Positions 44,639 through 53,399 of a stretch of DNA of 64,000 bases are shown here, one piece after another; the first letter of the stretch is position 1; every line of letters starts with the position of its first letter. This DNA is from Microtetraspora sp. NBRC 13810 (GTDB lineage Bacteria > Actinomycetota > Actinomycetes > Streptosporangiales > Streptosporangiaceae). The DNA is taken from NCBI RefSeq assembly GCF_030268685.1, contig NZ_BSRQ01000008.1, positions 173,127-237,126 of the forward strand, in the 5' to 3' direction. The notes under the pieces are model-generated. The model saw only the letters and a list, made by a program, of their open reading frames with translations, ran no database searches and was not told the origin of the DNA. Made by a program: the position numbers and the translations under genes.

Positions 44639-45907
44639 TCAGCGCAGGACGCTGTAGAGGGCCGAGGAGAGGGACGCCTTGGCGTCGTCCTGGTCCAGCG
44701 ACCACATCATGGAGCCGCCGAGGCCCTTGAGCCGGATGTAGGCCGCCTTCTGCAGCAGCACGGCCGGGTCGTCGTAGGACCAGAAGTCGTTGCCGTCGTA
44801 GAGCCACATGGCGCCGGTGACCAGGTCGCGGTACCGCTTGCCCGGCTTGTCCACCAGGACCTTGTAGTCCTCGGTCCCGGCGGCCCACGTTCCCTGCGCG
44901 GGGCCGGTGGCCGGGCGGTAGAGGCCGTTGCCGCCCTGCACCCCGGTCCAGCCCTGCCCGTACCCCGGGACGCCGACGACGATCTTGCGCTTGGGCGCGC
45001 CCCGGTTCACGTAGTCGCGCACGGTCTGGTCCACGCTGTAGCGCACCTCGTTGGGGTCGCGCCGGTCGGTCAGCAGGTTGCCGTGGTGGGCGGTGCGGGG
45101 CTCCCACGGGCCGCGCAGGTCGTAGCCCTGGACGGTGGCGAAGTCCAGCAGGCCGAACACCTTCGCGACCTCGAACCCGGCGTCGATCTTGGCCGCGGCG
45201 GCGGGGAGGAAGGCGGTCAGCTCCGCGCGCCGGTCGTACGCGTCCATCTGCCTGCGCAGCTCGGCGACGAACAGGGTGAAGTTCCGCCTGTCCTCCGGGC
45301 GGATGACGTTGCCGTCGTTGCCGGCCGAGCCGGGCCACTCCCAGTCCAGGTCGATGCCGTCGAAGACGCCCGCGCCGGTGCCCGCGGGCAGGCCGGGCAG
45401 GTCGCCCTTGAGCCACAGGCCCACGCAGGACGCGGCCAGCCTGGCCCGGGACTCGGCCGTGAGCACGGCGTCGGAGAAGTACTTGGAGCCGGTCCAGCCG
45501 CCCAGCGAGATCAGCACCTTCAGGCCGGGGTTCTTCGCCTTGAGCTCCTTGAGCTCGTTCAGGTTGCCCTTGAGCGGCTGCTCGGCGGTGTCGGCCACCC
45601 CGTCGACGCTCTGCTCGGCGGGCACCGGACGCTGCCAATCGGCCCACGCGTCGGCGGAGACGCAGGTGCCGTCCTCGGCGACGTTGCCGAACGCGTAGTT
45701 GATGTGGGTGAGCTTTCCGGCCGCGCCGCTGGTCTGCAGATCGCGCACGTGAAAGTTCCTGGCGTAGATCCCCCACTGGATGAAGTAGCCCACCCGCTTG
45801 AACCGGGCGTCCTGGGTGGGGTGTGCTTGTGCCTGGGCCGGTACGGCGATCGCGGTCAGACCGAGGGAGAGGGCGGCGGCGAGGAGGGATCTGGAGAGTC
45901 GGACCAC
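44639..45907 (-). CDS. Secreted GH18 chitinase
   Basis: 422 aa from GTG 45907 with GGAGAA 6 bases upstream; the frame is open upstream but this start begins a Sec signal peptide (about residues 1-28, AQA-type cleavage). The GH18 catalytic motif is FDGIDLDWEWP with the acid Glu190; LISLGGWTG (strand 3), YDLRGPWE and MMWSLDQDD (strand 8) are also present. It hydrolyses chitin or related GlcNAc polymers outside the cell. No carbohydrate-binding module is attached. A 25-base palindrome upstream suggests a dedicated repressor. Confidence 0.94.
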   Translation of the reverse strand: MVRLSRSLLAAALSLGLTAIAVPAQAQAHPTQDARFKRVGYFIQWGIYARNFHVRDLQTSGAAGKLTHINYAFGNVAEDGTCVSADAWADWQRPVPAEQSVDGVADTAEQPLKGNLNELKELKAKNPGLKVLISLGGWTGSKYFSDAVLTAESRARLAASCVGLWLKGDLPGLPAGTGAGVFDGIDLDWEWPGSAGNDGNVIRPEDRRNFTLFVAELRRQMDAYDRRAELTAFLPAAAAKIDAGFEVAKVFGLLDFATVQGYDLRGPWEPRTAHHGNLLTDRRDPNEVRYSVDQTVRDYVNRGAPKRKIVVGVPGYGQGWTGVQGGNGLYRPATGPAQGTWAAGTEDYKVLVDKPGKRYRDLVTGAMWLYDGNDFWSYDDPAVLLQKAAYIRLKGLGGSMMWSLDQDDAKASLSSALYSVLR

Positions 45908-45931
45908 TGTTTCTCCACTGCTCGGGGCTGA

Positions 45932-45956
45932 ACTTATAGGAAAGTTTCCTTTAAGT
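45932..45956 (-). promoter_or_regulatory. Palindromic operator upstream of the chitinase gene
   Basis: AGGAAAGTTTCCT at 45938-45950 is a palindrome around a central base, and ACTTA/TAAGT at both ends extends the symmetry to 25 bases with a single mismatched pair. It lies 25 bases before the GTG in an AT-rich patch, where the promoter should be. Confidence 0.65.
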
Positions 45957-46066
45957 TTTTCCCGGATCGTAGAGCGGTCCGATCGCGCCGTCAACGGCCA
46001 CGGCGATTTCTCGGCGACGGGATCGACCTGCGTCGCCGCCCTTCGAGATCGGTGGGTGATGACGGT

Positions 46067-47587
46067 ATGAACGAACAGCATTTATGTCTCCGTTGCGGCG
46101 CGAATGCCGGGGATTCTCCCTGGTGCCCGCGCTGCGGCGCCTCGACGAGCGCCTCGACGAGCGCTTCGACGAGCGCCACGGCGGGCGGCCCGGCGGACGG
46201 CCCGGCGGACGGCCCGGGGAGCGGTCCGGGAGGCGGTCCGGGGGGCGGCCAGGTGGGTGGCCAGGCGGGTGGTCCGGGGGGCGGCTTGGGAAGCGGTTCA
46301 AGGAGCGGCTCGGGGGGCGCCGCGCCGCCGACCGGCCGGCACGCCTCGGAACGGCGGGCGGATCCCTACCCCGGCCCGCCGGAGGACACCGTCCGATGGC
46401 GCCCGCCCCGCGAATCCCCCCGCGGCGCCGCTGAAAGCCGGCAGGAGGTCACCGACCCCGGCGCGGGCTGGCTCGGCGACCCCGGGCCGCGATGGCAGGC
46501 GGGCGGCGGCGAACCCGTCCGGCGGGAACACGGGGAATGGTGGCGCGGGGAGGCGGGCGATCGGCAGGCGGGGGGCTGGGCACAGGGCGGCCAGCACACG
46601 GACGATAGGCAGGCGGGCAGCCCTCAGGCGGGCGGTCCTCGGGCGGGTCACCAAGCGGGCGGTCCTCAGGTGGGAGGGCCTCAGGTGGGAGGGCCTCAGG
46701 TGGGAGGGCCTCAGGCTGGTGGTGGTGCTCAGGCGGGGGAGTGGCAGGCGGGGGGCTCTCGGGCGGGGGATGCGGAGGGACGCCGGGCGGACGGGCGTGG
46801 TGGCGGTGGGCCGGAGTTGTGGGCCGGGGGCGAGGTGCGGGAGGAGCCGCGGTCGTCGCGGCGGTTTCTGCTGCCACTAGGCGTGGTGGTCCTCGCGGCC
46901 GTTGTGGTGGGCGTGGTGGCGTTCGTGTTGGGACGCGACGGATCAACCGGCACCACCCCCGTGAGCGCCCCCACGGCGACGCTGGAGGGCTCCCAGGCCC
47001 CTCAGGAGAACGCCCCGCCCGTCGGGGGCGAGCCCGGCGAGCCCGGCGAGACCACGTCCCCCGAGGAGTCGGAGGAGCCGCCTCCCGAGGACGAGCCTTC
47101 CGAGGAGGCCGAGCCGTCCGGGGAGCCGTCCGCCGCGCCGGGGGCGGCGGAGCAGGCCCAGGCGGTCGACGACGTCCTGGCCGACAGCGGTGGCGCCCGC
47201 TCCGGGCTCGGTCCCGCGCTCGACCAGGTACGCGGCTGCGCGGAGTCGCAGACCGGGATCGCGACGATCGAGCGGATCACCGAGGCCCGGCGCGAGCAGG
47301 TGCGCCAGGTCGAGGAACTCCAGGTGGACGCCGTCGCGGACGGCGACGCCGTACGGTCCCGGCTGGCCGACGCCCTCGGCGCGTCGCTGGAGGCCGACGA
47401 GAGCTTCCTCACCTGGGCCCGCCGCCAGGCCCAGGACTGCGACGCCGACTGGAACCGGGACCCCGACTACCGGCGCGGCGTCGACTCCTCCACCAGGGCC
47501 ACGGAGGCCAAGCGGGCGTTCGTCGAACTGTGGAACCCGCTGGCCCGGCAGCACGGCCTCCCGGAGCGCGCCGAACACGAGATCTGA
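46067..47587 (+). CDS. Zinc-ribbon, single-pass membrane protein with repeats
   Basis: 506 aa from ATG 46067; GTG 46052 is an alternative. A zinc ribbon opens the protein (Cys7/Cys10 and Cys20/Cys23). About 235 residues of Gly/Ala/Ser/Gln/Pro repeats follow, including three exact VGGPQ-coding units. A membrane helix (near residues 267-290, LPLGVVVLAAVVVGVVAF) leads to a Glu/Pro-rich linker and a helical extracytoplasmic domain of about 140 residues with two cysteines (VRGCAESQT, AQDCDADWN). The topology suggests a cytosolic sensor ribbon linked to an outer domain. The function is unknown. Confidence 0.78.
   Translation: MNEQHLCLRCGANAGDSPWCPRCGASTSASTSASTSATAGGPADGPADGPGSGPGGGPGGGQVGGQAGGPGGGLGSGSRSGSGGAAPPTGRHASERRADPYPGPPEDTVRWRPPRESPRGAAESRQEVTDPGAGWLGDPGPRWQAGGGEPVRREHGEWWRGEAGDRQAGGWAQGGQHTDDRQAGSPQAGGPRAGHQAGGPQVGGPQVGGPQVGGPQAGGGAQAGEWQAGGSRAGDAEGRRADGRGGGGPELWAGGEVREEPRSSRRFLLPLGVVVLAAVVVGVVAFVLGRDGSTGTTPVSAPTATLEGSQAPQENAPPVGGEPGEPGETTSPEESEEPPPEDEPSEEAEPSGEPSAAPGAAEQAQAVDDVLADSGGARSGLGPALDQVRGCAESQTGIATIERITEARREQVRQVEELQVDAVADGDAVRSRLADALGASLEADESFLTWARRQAQDCDADWNRDPDYRRGVDSSTRATEAKRAFVELWNPLARQHGLPERAEHEI
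46664..46708. repeat. 15-bp tandem repeats in the zinc-ribbon gene
   Basis: Three perfect copies of CCTCAGGTGGGAGGG, with degenerate copies on both sides (CCTCAGGCTGG, CCTCGGGCGGG), encode the Gly-Pro-Gln repeats. Confidence 0.93.
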
Positions 47588-47640
47588 CCCCGCGAGGCCC
47601 TCACCGCCAGGGGCGGACACCGGGCCGCCCCCGCACGACA

Positions 47641-47806
47641 CCACGGCGGTCCGCCCCGAGCACGGCCGCCGCCGTCACGGGCGCCACGGCGGTCCTCACC
47701 GTGCCACGGCGGTCCGCCCCGAGCACGGCCGCCGCCCTCACGGCGCCAGGGCGGTCCTCACGGCGCCACGGTGGTCCGCCCGAGTACGGCTGCCGCCTGC
47801 GCGCGG
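47641..47806. repeat. 63-bp repeats duplicating the 3' end of the membrane-protein gene
   Basis: Copies begin at 47641, 47704 and 47766 with CCACGGYGGTCCGCCC. The third is the coding 3' end of the minus-strand gene (last residues and TGA at 47758-47760). The two others lie beyond the stop in the spacer and carry one extra G that breaks the frame. Period 63 then 62 bases. Confidence 0.9.
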
Positions 47807-49719
47807 TAGGCGGTCGTGTCGAGGTCGTGGGCCTCCAGGTGGTCCAGCATGGCCTGGAGGAGGCGGCGCTCGATCAGCTGGGCGTACTTGCCCGCGTCCA
47901 GGCTCCGCATGAGGCGGGCGGCGTCGCGTTCGGCGCCCAGCTCCCGCAGGCCGGCCCGGGCGCCGTAGGGGTAGACGGGGAAGGCGGACGGGCTCGCCCG
48001 GCGCGCGTTCCTGCCCAGCAGCGCCGCCCCGGCGCGTGCCAGGCGGAGCGGGGCGAAGAGCACGTCCGTCACCAGGTCCACCCGGATCCGCCGGACGGCC
48101 GCCAGCGCCACCGCGCGCTGCGACATCGACGGCAGCAGATCCACCACGTGGAACTCCTCCCGTACCGGCGGCAGCACCGTCGTCACACACCGCAGGTGCA
48201 GCATCCGCCCCTCCACCGCCACATGCACGAACGCGGAGACGACCGCCTCCTGGTCCTCCGCGGGAGCTATCAGCGCCCCGGCCGGGTTGCGCGTCTCCGG
48301 GCTCTCCGGACCGACCGTGATCCGCTGGTAGTGCCGGATGCCGCCCTGCGGGTGCCTGACGGCGGCGTCCACCGTGTCGGGCACGGCGACGAAGTACGGC
48401 AGGCCGGTGTGCGCGTCGATCAGCGGGTGGCTCTGGCCGGGGAACGGCCGGGCGGCGGCCTGCCGGTGCGGGCGTACGTACGTGCCGCGGGCCACGACAT
48501 GGTCGGAGACGTGCAGCCGGTCCAGGCGCCGGGCGGGATGGTCCACCGCGTCGCGCATCTCGAGCAGGCGCCGGCGCAGGAAGCGGTGCGTCTCCACCGG
48601 GTCCACCCAGGTGACCGGCACGGCCGAGCCCTCGCCGTACCCGCCGCGCGGCCGGTCCAGTTCCACGGCGATCGACCACGTGCTCTCGACGTCGCCCGCG
48701 CCGACGAAGGGATCGTCACCGGCGTACAGCGTGACGTTCCCCCACTGCGCCTGGCCGACGTAGTCCAGCCGCTCCCGCAGGGCCTGCGAACCCTCGACCG
48801 GCCCGCGGACCGCGCCCGGCCCGAGCGTACGGGCCAGCGTCAGGTAGCCCGTGATGCGGTGCGCCACGGCCACGCCGAACGCGGCCAGCAGGAACAACGC
48901 CGGCACGATCACCGTCCAGCCCGGCGTGGCGCGGGCGAAGAAACCGCCGAAGACCGCGTCCACCGCGACGCCCAGCGTGGCCGACACCGTGCCGGTGAGC
49001 GCGATCCCCGCCCAGACGGCGAGCAGCACCCGCCACGCCACGTGCCCGCGCCGGACCTCCGGCAGCCCGAGCAGCGCGAGCGGCAGCAACGCCACCACCC
49101 AGGCCACCCCAACCGACCACGACAGGAGCAACGCCAGCAGCAGCAACACCGTCACCGTCGCGTCGCGGAACACCGCCAGCCGCTCGGCCCGCAGCCCGTG
49201 CACCAGCACCGGCACCGCGTCCACCCCGCCCAGCGACGGCGCGACCGCCCGGAACCGGTCACCGAGCAACTCGCGCAGCACCCGGTGCCTGAACCCGTCG
49301 TCGAGATGGACGCCCGCCGCCAGGTACCGGGTCGGGTTGGCCAGCGGGGGAGCCGGCGGCGCCTGCTGCTCCTGCGGCGGCGAGAACCGCGGACCCTGCG
49401 GCGGATGCTCGCCCCCCGCGGGCGGCGGGAACGCGTGCTCCGTGTCCGGGGGCGGGAACGCGTGCTCCCCCGTGCCCGAGGGCGGAAGGTCGCTGGCGGG
49501 AGGCGGAAAGTGGCCGCCGGGAACGCCGGCGGACGCCCGGTACCGGTCGTGCGGGTCGGCCCCGGTGGGGTGGGTGTGCGAGTCGCCAAGGGACGGTTCG
49601 GCCTCGGCGGGGTGGCTGCGCGGATCGTCGTGGGACGGGGCCGCGTCGCCGGTGGGCAGGGGGCGGCCGGTGGAGGAGGGGTGGGCGACGGTGCGGTCGT
49701 CCGGTTCCGGTGTATGCAT
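47758..49719 (-). CDS. Membrane protein of unknown function with Pro-rich N-terminus
   Basis: 653 aa from ATG 49719 (GGAGAG just upstream); the frame is open farther upstream. Residues 1-140 are His/Pro/Asp-rich and disordered. Residues 141-200 look like a small folded domain (NPTRYLAAGVHLDDGFRHRVLREL). Four or so hydrophobic helices occupy about 200-310 (TVTVLLLLALLLSWSVGVAWVVALLPLALLGL, VLLAVWAGIALTGTVS, FLLAAFGVAVAH). A large cytosolic domain of about 300 residues follows, with beta strands (NVTLYAGDDPFVGAG, VHVAVEGRMLHLRCVTTVLPP). I do not recognise a named family. Its 3' end is repeated downstream. Confidence 0.78.
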   Translation of the reverse strand: MHTPEPDDRTVAHPSSTGRPLPTGDAAPSHDDPRSHPAEAEPSLGDSHTHPTGADPHDRYRASAGVPGGHFPPPASDLPPSGTGEHAFPPPDTEHAFPPPAGGEHPPQGPRFSPPQEQQAPPAPPLANPTRYLAAGVHLDDGFRHRVLRELLGDRFRAVAPSLGGVDAVPVLVHGLRAERLAVFRDATVTVLLLLALLLSWSVGVAWVVALLPLALLGLPEVRRGHVAWRVLLAVWAGIALTGTVSATLGVAVDAVFGGFFARATPGWTVIVPALFLLAAFGVAVAHRITGYLTLARTLGPGAVRGPVEGSQALRERLDYVGQAQWGNVTLYAGDDPFVGAGDVESTWSIAVELDRPRGGYGEGSAVPVTWVDPVETHRFLRRRLLEMRDAVDHPARRLDRLHVSDHVVARGTYVRPHRQAAARPFPGQSHPLIDAHTGLPYFVAVPDTVDAAVRHPQGGIRHYQRITVGPESPETRNPAGALIAPAEDQEAVVSAFVHVAVEGRMLHLRCVTTVLPPVREEFHVVDLLPSMSQRAVALAAVRRIRVDLVTDVLFAPLRLARAGAALLGRNARRASPSAFPVYPYGARAGLRELGAERDAARLMRSLDAGKYAQLIERRLLQAMLDHLEAHDLDTTAYRAQAAAVLGRTTVAP

Positions 49720-49926
49720 CGGCTCTCCGTTGAAGTGCACGGGTGGGGCGCCGGGAAGATTCGTCGGCGCGCTGGCCGACTTCCGCGGAATCCACGGGGA
49801 TTCTCGCTCGTTGGTGCCCATCCGCCCGCCATCCGAAGCACCCGGGGACACATGCTCCGGAAGGTGCGGCCCCGGGACGCGGGCGCGATGGTCGAGGCAT
49901 GGGGCGGGCGGCGGCAGACTGGAGGC

Positions 49927-51144
49927 GTGCCTTCCACGCTGCCCGACGGCGACCCCGTGCCCGCTTCAGGAGAGCTGCCGCCCGGGGCGCTCGACGGTCT
50001 CGGCTCGCGGCCGTTCGGGTTCTACGTCCACGTGCCCTTCTGCGCGACCCGCTGCGGTTACTGCGACTTCAACACCTACACCGCCGCCGAGCTGGGGCCG
50101 GGCGCCTCCCACGGGGACTACGCGGACACCGTGGCCGAGGAGGTACGGCTGGCGCGCCGTGTTCTCGGCGACGCCGACCTGCCGGTGCGGACCGTGTTCT
50201 TCGGCGGCGGCACGCCGACCCTGCTCGACTCCCACGACCTGACCCGCGTCCTGGGCGTGATCGACAAGGAGTTCGGGCTCGCCCCGGACGCCGAGGTGAC
50301 GACGGAGGCCAATCCCGAGTCGGTGGACCCGGCCTCGCTGGCCACGCTCAGGAGCGGCGGGTTCAACCGGGTGAGCTTCGGCATGCAGAGCGCCCGGGAG
50401 CACGTCCTGCGGGTGCTGGACCGCCGGCACACGCCCGGCCGGGCGGCGCAGGCCGTGCGCGAGGCCAGGGAGGCGGGCTTCGAGCATGTCAACCTCGACC
50501 TGATCTACAGCACGCCGGGGGAGACCGACGACGACTGGCGGGCTTCCCTGGAGGCCGCGCTGGCCGCCGGTCCCGACCACGTCTCGGCTTACTCGCTCAT
50601 CGTCGAGGACGGCACCCGCCTGGCCGCCAGGATCAGGCGCGGCGAGCTGCCCATGCCCGACGACGACGTGGCCGCCGACCGCTACCTGATCGCCGAGGAG
50701 CTGCTCACCGCCGCCGGCCTCACCTGGTACGAGATCTCCAACTGGGCCGCCTCCGAGGCCGCCAGGTGCCGGCACAACCTGCTCTACTGGACCGGCGGCG
50801 ACTGGTGGGGCGCGGGTCCGGGCGCGCACAGCCACGTCGGCGGCACCCGCTGGTGGAACGTCAAGCATCCCGCCGCGTACGCCGCCCGCCTGGCCGCCGG
50901 TGAGACCCCGGCGCACGCCCGCGAGATCCTCACCCCCGCCGACCGGGCCATGGAGCGCCTGATGCTGGAGCTCCGCCTCGTCACCGGCTTCCCGCTCGCC
51001 GAGGTGGCCCCCGAGTCCCGTACGGCGGTGGCCGGCGCGCTGGCCGGCGGCCTGCTGGAGACGGAGCCGTTCAAGGCCGGGCGGATGGTCCTCACCCTGC
51101 GCGGCAGGCTCCTCGCCGACGCGCTGATCCGCGACCTGACCTGA
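49927..51144 (+). CDS. hemW: Radical SAM heme chaperone HemW
   Basis: 405 aa from GTG 49927. Radical SAM cluster Cys39/Cys43/Cys46 (CATRCGYC) is preceded by FYVHVPF and followed by FFGGGTPTLL and ISFGMQS-type RVSFGMQSA. The C-terminal HemW region has YWTGGDWWGAGPGAHSHVGGTRWWN and a small winged helix. HemW delivers heme to respiratory proteins and is often mis-annotated as coproporphyrinogen oxidase HemN; the motif CxxxCxxC followed by Asp-Phe and lacking the fourth Cys fits HemW. The location upstream of hrcA is conserved in actinobacteria. Confidence 0.94.
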   Translation: MPSTLPDGDPVPASGELPPGALDGLGSRPFGFYVHVPFCATRCGYCDFNTYTAAELGPGASHGDYADTVAEEVRLARRVLGDADLPVRTVFFGGGTPTLLDSHDLTRVLGVIDKEFGLAPDAEVTTEANPESVDPASLATLRSGGFNRVSFGMQSAREHVLRVLDRRHTPGRAAQAVREAREAGFEHVNLDLIYSTPGETDDDWRASLEAALAAGPDHVSAYSLIVEDGTRLAARIRRGELPMPDDDVAADRYLIAEELLTAAGLTWYEISNWAASEAARCRHNLLYWTGGDWWGAGPGAHSHVGGTRWWNVKHPAAYAARLAAGETPAHAREILTPADRAMERLMLELRLVTGFPLAEVAPESRTAVAGALAGGLLETEPFKAGRMVLTLRGRLLADALIRDLT

Positions 51145-51185
51145 GCCCCACCTGACCTTAGCTGATCTGGCCGGTTTGACCGGGG

Positions 51186-51214
51186 CCGGCCGGGGCTGAC
51201 GGGGACCCGGCCGG
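51186..51214. terminator. Stem-loop between convergent hemW and DUF3097 genes
   Basis: CCGGCCGGG (51186-51194) and CCCGGCCGG (51206-51214) form a perfect 9-bp stem with an 11-base loop, ending four bases before the DUF3097 stop. Confidence 0.6.
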
Positions 51215-51217
51215 TGG

Positions 51218-52036
51218 TCAGGAGGTCTCCGGGGCGCCGGTGACGAAGTCGATCAGCTCTTCGACCCGGCCGAGAAGCTCGGGCTCCAGGTCGGTGTAGA
51301 CGGAGACGGAGCCGAGGATGCGGCGCCAGGCGTCCGCCGGTTCCATCCGCCAGCCGAGGGCGGCGATGACGCCCTCCTTCCACGGGACGCCCCGGGGCAC
51401 CTTCGGCCAGGCGGGGATGCCGAGGACGGACGGCTTGACCGCCTGCCAGATGTCCACGAACGGGTGCCCGACGACCAGCACATGCGGCGAGGTGACCTGG
51501 GCGGCGATGCGGCTCTCCTTGGACCCGGCCACCAGGTGGTCGACGAGCACGCCGAGCCGCCGCCCCGGACCGGGCTCGAACTCCGCGACGATCGCCGGCA
51601 GGTCGTCGACGCCCTCCAGGTACTCCACGACGACGCCCTCGACCCGCAGGTCATGGCCCCAGATCCGCTCCACGAGGGCGGCGTCGTGCACGCCCTCGAC
51701 GTAGATCCGGCTCTCCCTCGCCACCCTGGCCCGCAGGCCCTCGACGGCGATCGACCCGGAGGCGCTGCGCCGCGCGGCGGGCGGTCCGGCCGCCTGCGGC
51801 CGGACCAGCGTCACCGCCTTGCCCTCCAGCAGGAACGCGGCGGGCGCGAGCGGGAACAGCCGCCGGCGCCCGAACCGGTCCTCCAGGGTGACCGCCTCCT
51901 TGTCACAGGCCACCACCGCCCCGCAGAACCCGCTCCCGGCGTCCTCCACCACGAGGTCGGTCTCGGCCGGCACCTGGGGAATCTTGCCCTTGCCCGGCCG
52001 CCGCCAGTTTCCGGCCAGCACGTCACGCCCGTACAT
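51218..52036 (-). CDS. DUF3097 family protein
   Basis: 272 aa from ATG 52036. The start MYGRDVLAGNWRRPGKGKIPQVPAE in pieces and ESRIYVEGVHDAALVERIWGHDLR are typical of DUF3097, an actinobacterial protein regularly found near hemW and hrcA. The core contains a Toprim-like pattern (IYVEGVHDA with Glu, and LGVLVDHLVAGSKE with Asp), suggesting nucleic-acid chemistry, but no function is established. Convergent with hemW. Confidence 0.88.
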   Translation of the reverse strand: MYGRDVLAGNWRRPGKGKIPQVPAETDLVVEDAGSGFCGAVVACDKEAVTLEDRFGRRRLFPLAPAAFLLEGKAVTLVRPQAAGPPAARRSASGSIAVEGLRARVARESRIYVEGVHDAALVERIWGHDLRVEGVVVEYLEGVDDLPAIVAEFEPGPGRRLGVLVDHLVAGSKESRIAAQVTSPHVLVVGHPFVDIWQAVKPSVLGIPAWPKVPRGVPWKEGVIAALGWRMEPADAWRRILGSVSVYTDLEPELLGRVEELIDFVTGAPETS

Positions 52037-52072
52037 GCCACCCGACGCTAGCAAACACGGCGATCAACCGCC

Positions 52073-53212
52073 CTACCCGCCATACGGCGGCACCCCGGCT
52101 GGGCCACCCGCCGGAGGGCCCCCCGGGGGAGGACCGCCCGGGGGAGGACCGCTCGGGGGAAGGCCGCCCGGGAAAGGACCGCTCAGGGGAGGACCACTCG
52201 TCGGAGAACCTTCCGGGGACGGGCCCCCGAGAGGCGTGCCCGCGAGAGGCGCACCGCCGAAGGGCGGCCCGCTGAAGGGGGGCGCGCCGAAGGGGGCCGC
52301 GCCGAGGGGCGGGCCGTCGGCGGGGGCCGCGGCGAGGCGGCGGTACGCGGCGCCGCGCCGGACCAGCACCACCACGCTGACGACGATCGCGAGCAGGAAG
52401 CCCGCCGCCGACACGACGACCGCCACCAGCACCGAACCGGAGATCGAGCCCGCCACGCCGACGGGATTCCGCCCGACGGCGAACCGCACGCCCGGCGCCT
52501 CCTGCCCGATGTCGCAGGTGAGCCGGTAGGAGCCCGGCTCGGCGACCCCGATGTCCAGGATGAGCTGCCAGGTGGTGCCGCCGTCCCGGACCGTCTGCGT
52601 ACCTCCCGCGCGGTTGAGCTTCGCCTCCCTGCCGTCGCCCTGGATCGAGCAGCGGTAGCTCACCGTCTCGCCGGTGGCGATGTAGAGGGCGGGGTGGTCG
52701 GCCGGGTCGAGGGTGACGGTTCTGCCCTGCCCGGGGGCGAAGACGTCGCCGGGGATCGCGTCCGTCACGCCGGAGGCGACGCCGAGCCCAGCCCCCACCA
52801 CCCCGCCGGCCACGCACACCGCCGCGACCACCCAGGCCACCGCGATCCACAGCAGGCGGGGACGCAGCCGCCGCCGGTCCACCGGAGCCCGCTGCCCGTA
52901 CTGCGGCGCGCCCCCGCCGTGGTACGGCTCCCCGAACCGCGGCCCGCCCTGCGGCGGCGGCGCCCCGCCGTACCTGGGACCTCCGTAGGCCGGACCGCCA
53001 TAAGCCGGACCGCCGTACCCGGGACCGCCGGGCGGGGGACCGCCGGGCGGGGGACCGCCGTGGGGAGGGCCTCCGTGCGGCGGCTCGCCCGGGCGTGGGC
53101 CGCCGTGCTGAGGGCCGCCGCCGTGCGCGGGCGGCGGCGGGACGCCCCGGGGGGAGCGCTGGACGCGTCTGGTGGGGTCGCCGGCGTCGTCGGAGGCGGG
53201 GGTTTCGGCCAT
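52073..53212 (-). CDS. Two-pass membrane protein with Gly/Pro repeat tails
   Basis: 379 aa from ATG 53212. Both ends are low complexity: residues 20-110 are HGGPP/YGG repeats and 300-379 are GPP(P/L)GG repeats, so both tails are predicted disordered and cytosolic. Two membrane helices (about 122-145 and 248-272) flank a domain of about 100 residues exposed outside, with two cysteines ([18 protein letters not shown]) that can form a disulfide. The architecture recurs in actinobacterial envelope proteins with Pro-Gly-rich tails. No enzymatic motif is present and the role is unknown. Confidence 0.8.
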   Translation of the reverse strand: MAETPASDDAGDPTRRVQRSPRGVPPPPAHGGGPQHGGPRPGEPPHGGPPHGGPPPGGPPPGGPGYGGPAYGGPAYGGPRYGGAPPPQGGPRFGEPYHGGGAPQYGQRAPVDRRRLRPRLLWIAVAWVVAAVCVAGGVVGAGLGVASGVTDAIPGDVFAPGQGRTVTLDPADHPALYIATGETVSYRCSIQGDGREAKLNRAGGTQTVRDGGTTWQLILDIGVAEPGSYRLTCDIGQEAPGVRFAVGRNPVGVAGSISGSVLVAVVVSAAGFLLAIVVSVVVLVRRGAAYRRLAAAPADGPPLGAAPFGAPPFSGPPFGGAPLAGTPLGGPSPEGSPTSGPPLSGPFPGGLPPSGPPPGGPPPGGPPAGGPAGVPPYGG

Positions 53213-53323
53213 ACAGCAGAGTGTGTACCTTGCCGGCTCGGCACCGGAAGACGGCCGGTTGACCGGCGGCGGAGCAGATCGCGCCTGCGGCGTTATCGCA
53301 CCTCGTGTCCGAGCGCCGTACAC

Positions 53324-53350
53324 TTGGCACTCGGGAACACAGAGTGCCAG
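53324..53350 (+). promoter_or_regulatory. CIRCE operator upstream of hrcA
   Basis: TTGGCACTC, 9-base spacer, GAGTGCCAG. This differs from the CIRCE consensus (TTAGCACTC-N9-GAGTGCTAA) by one base in the left arm and two in the right. It is centred about 63 bases before the hrcA TTG, so HrcA represses its own gene. Confidence 0.93.
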
Positions 53351-53399
53351 ACCTGGCGTTTCTCAGTGGACCGACGAGGATCGCAGGGAGGTGAGCGCG

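Noticed and set aside
46741-51144. A 1467-codon plus-strand frame across the zinc-ribbon gene and antisense to the membrane-protein gene.
   Set aside because: Only 49927-51144 (hemW) shows a protein family; the remainder is Arg/Gly-rich antisense reading made possible by high GC.
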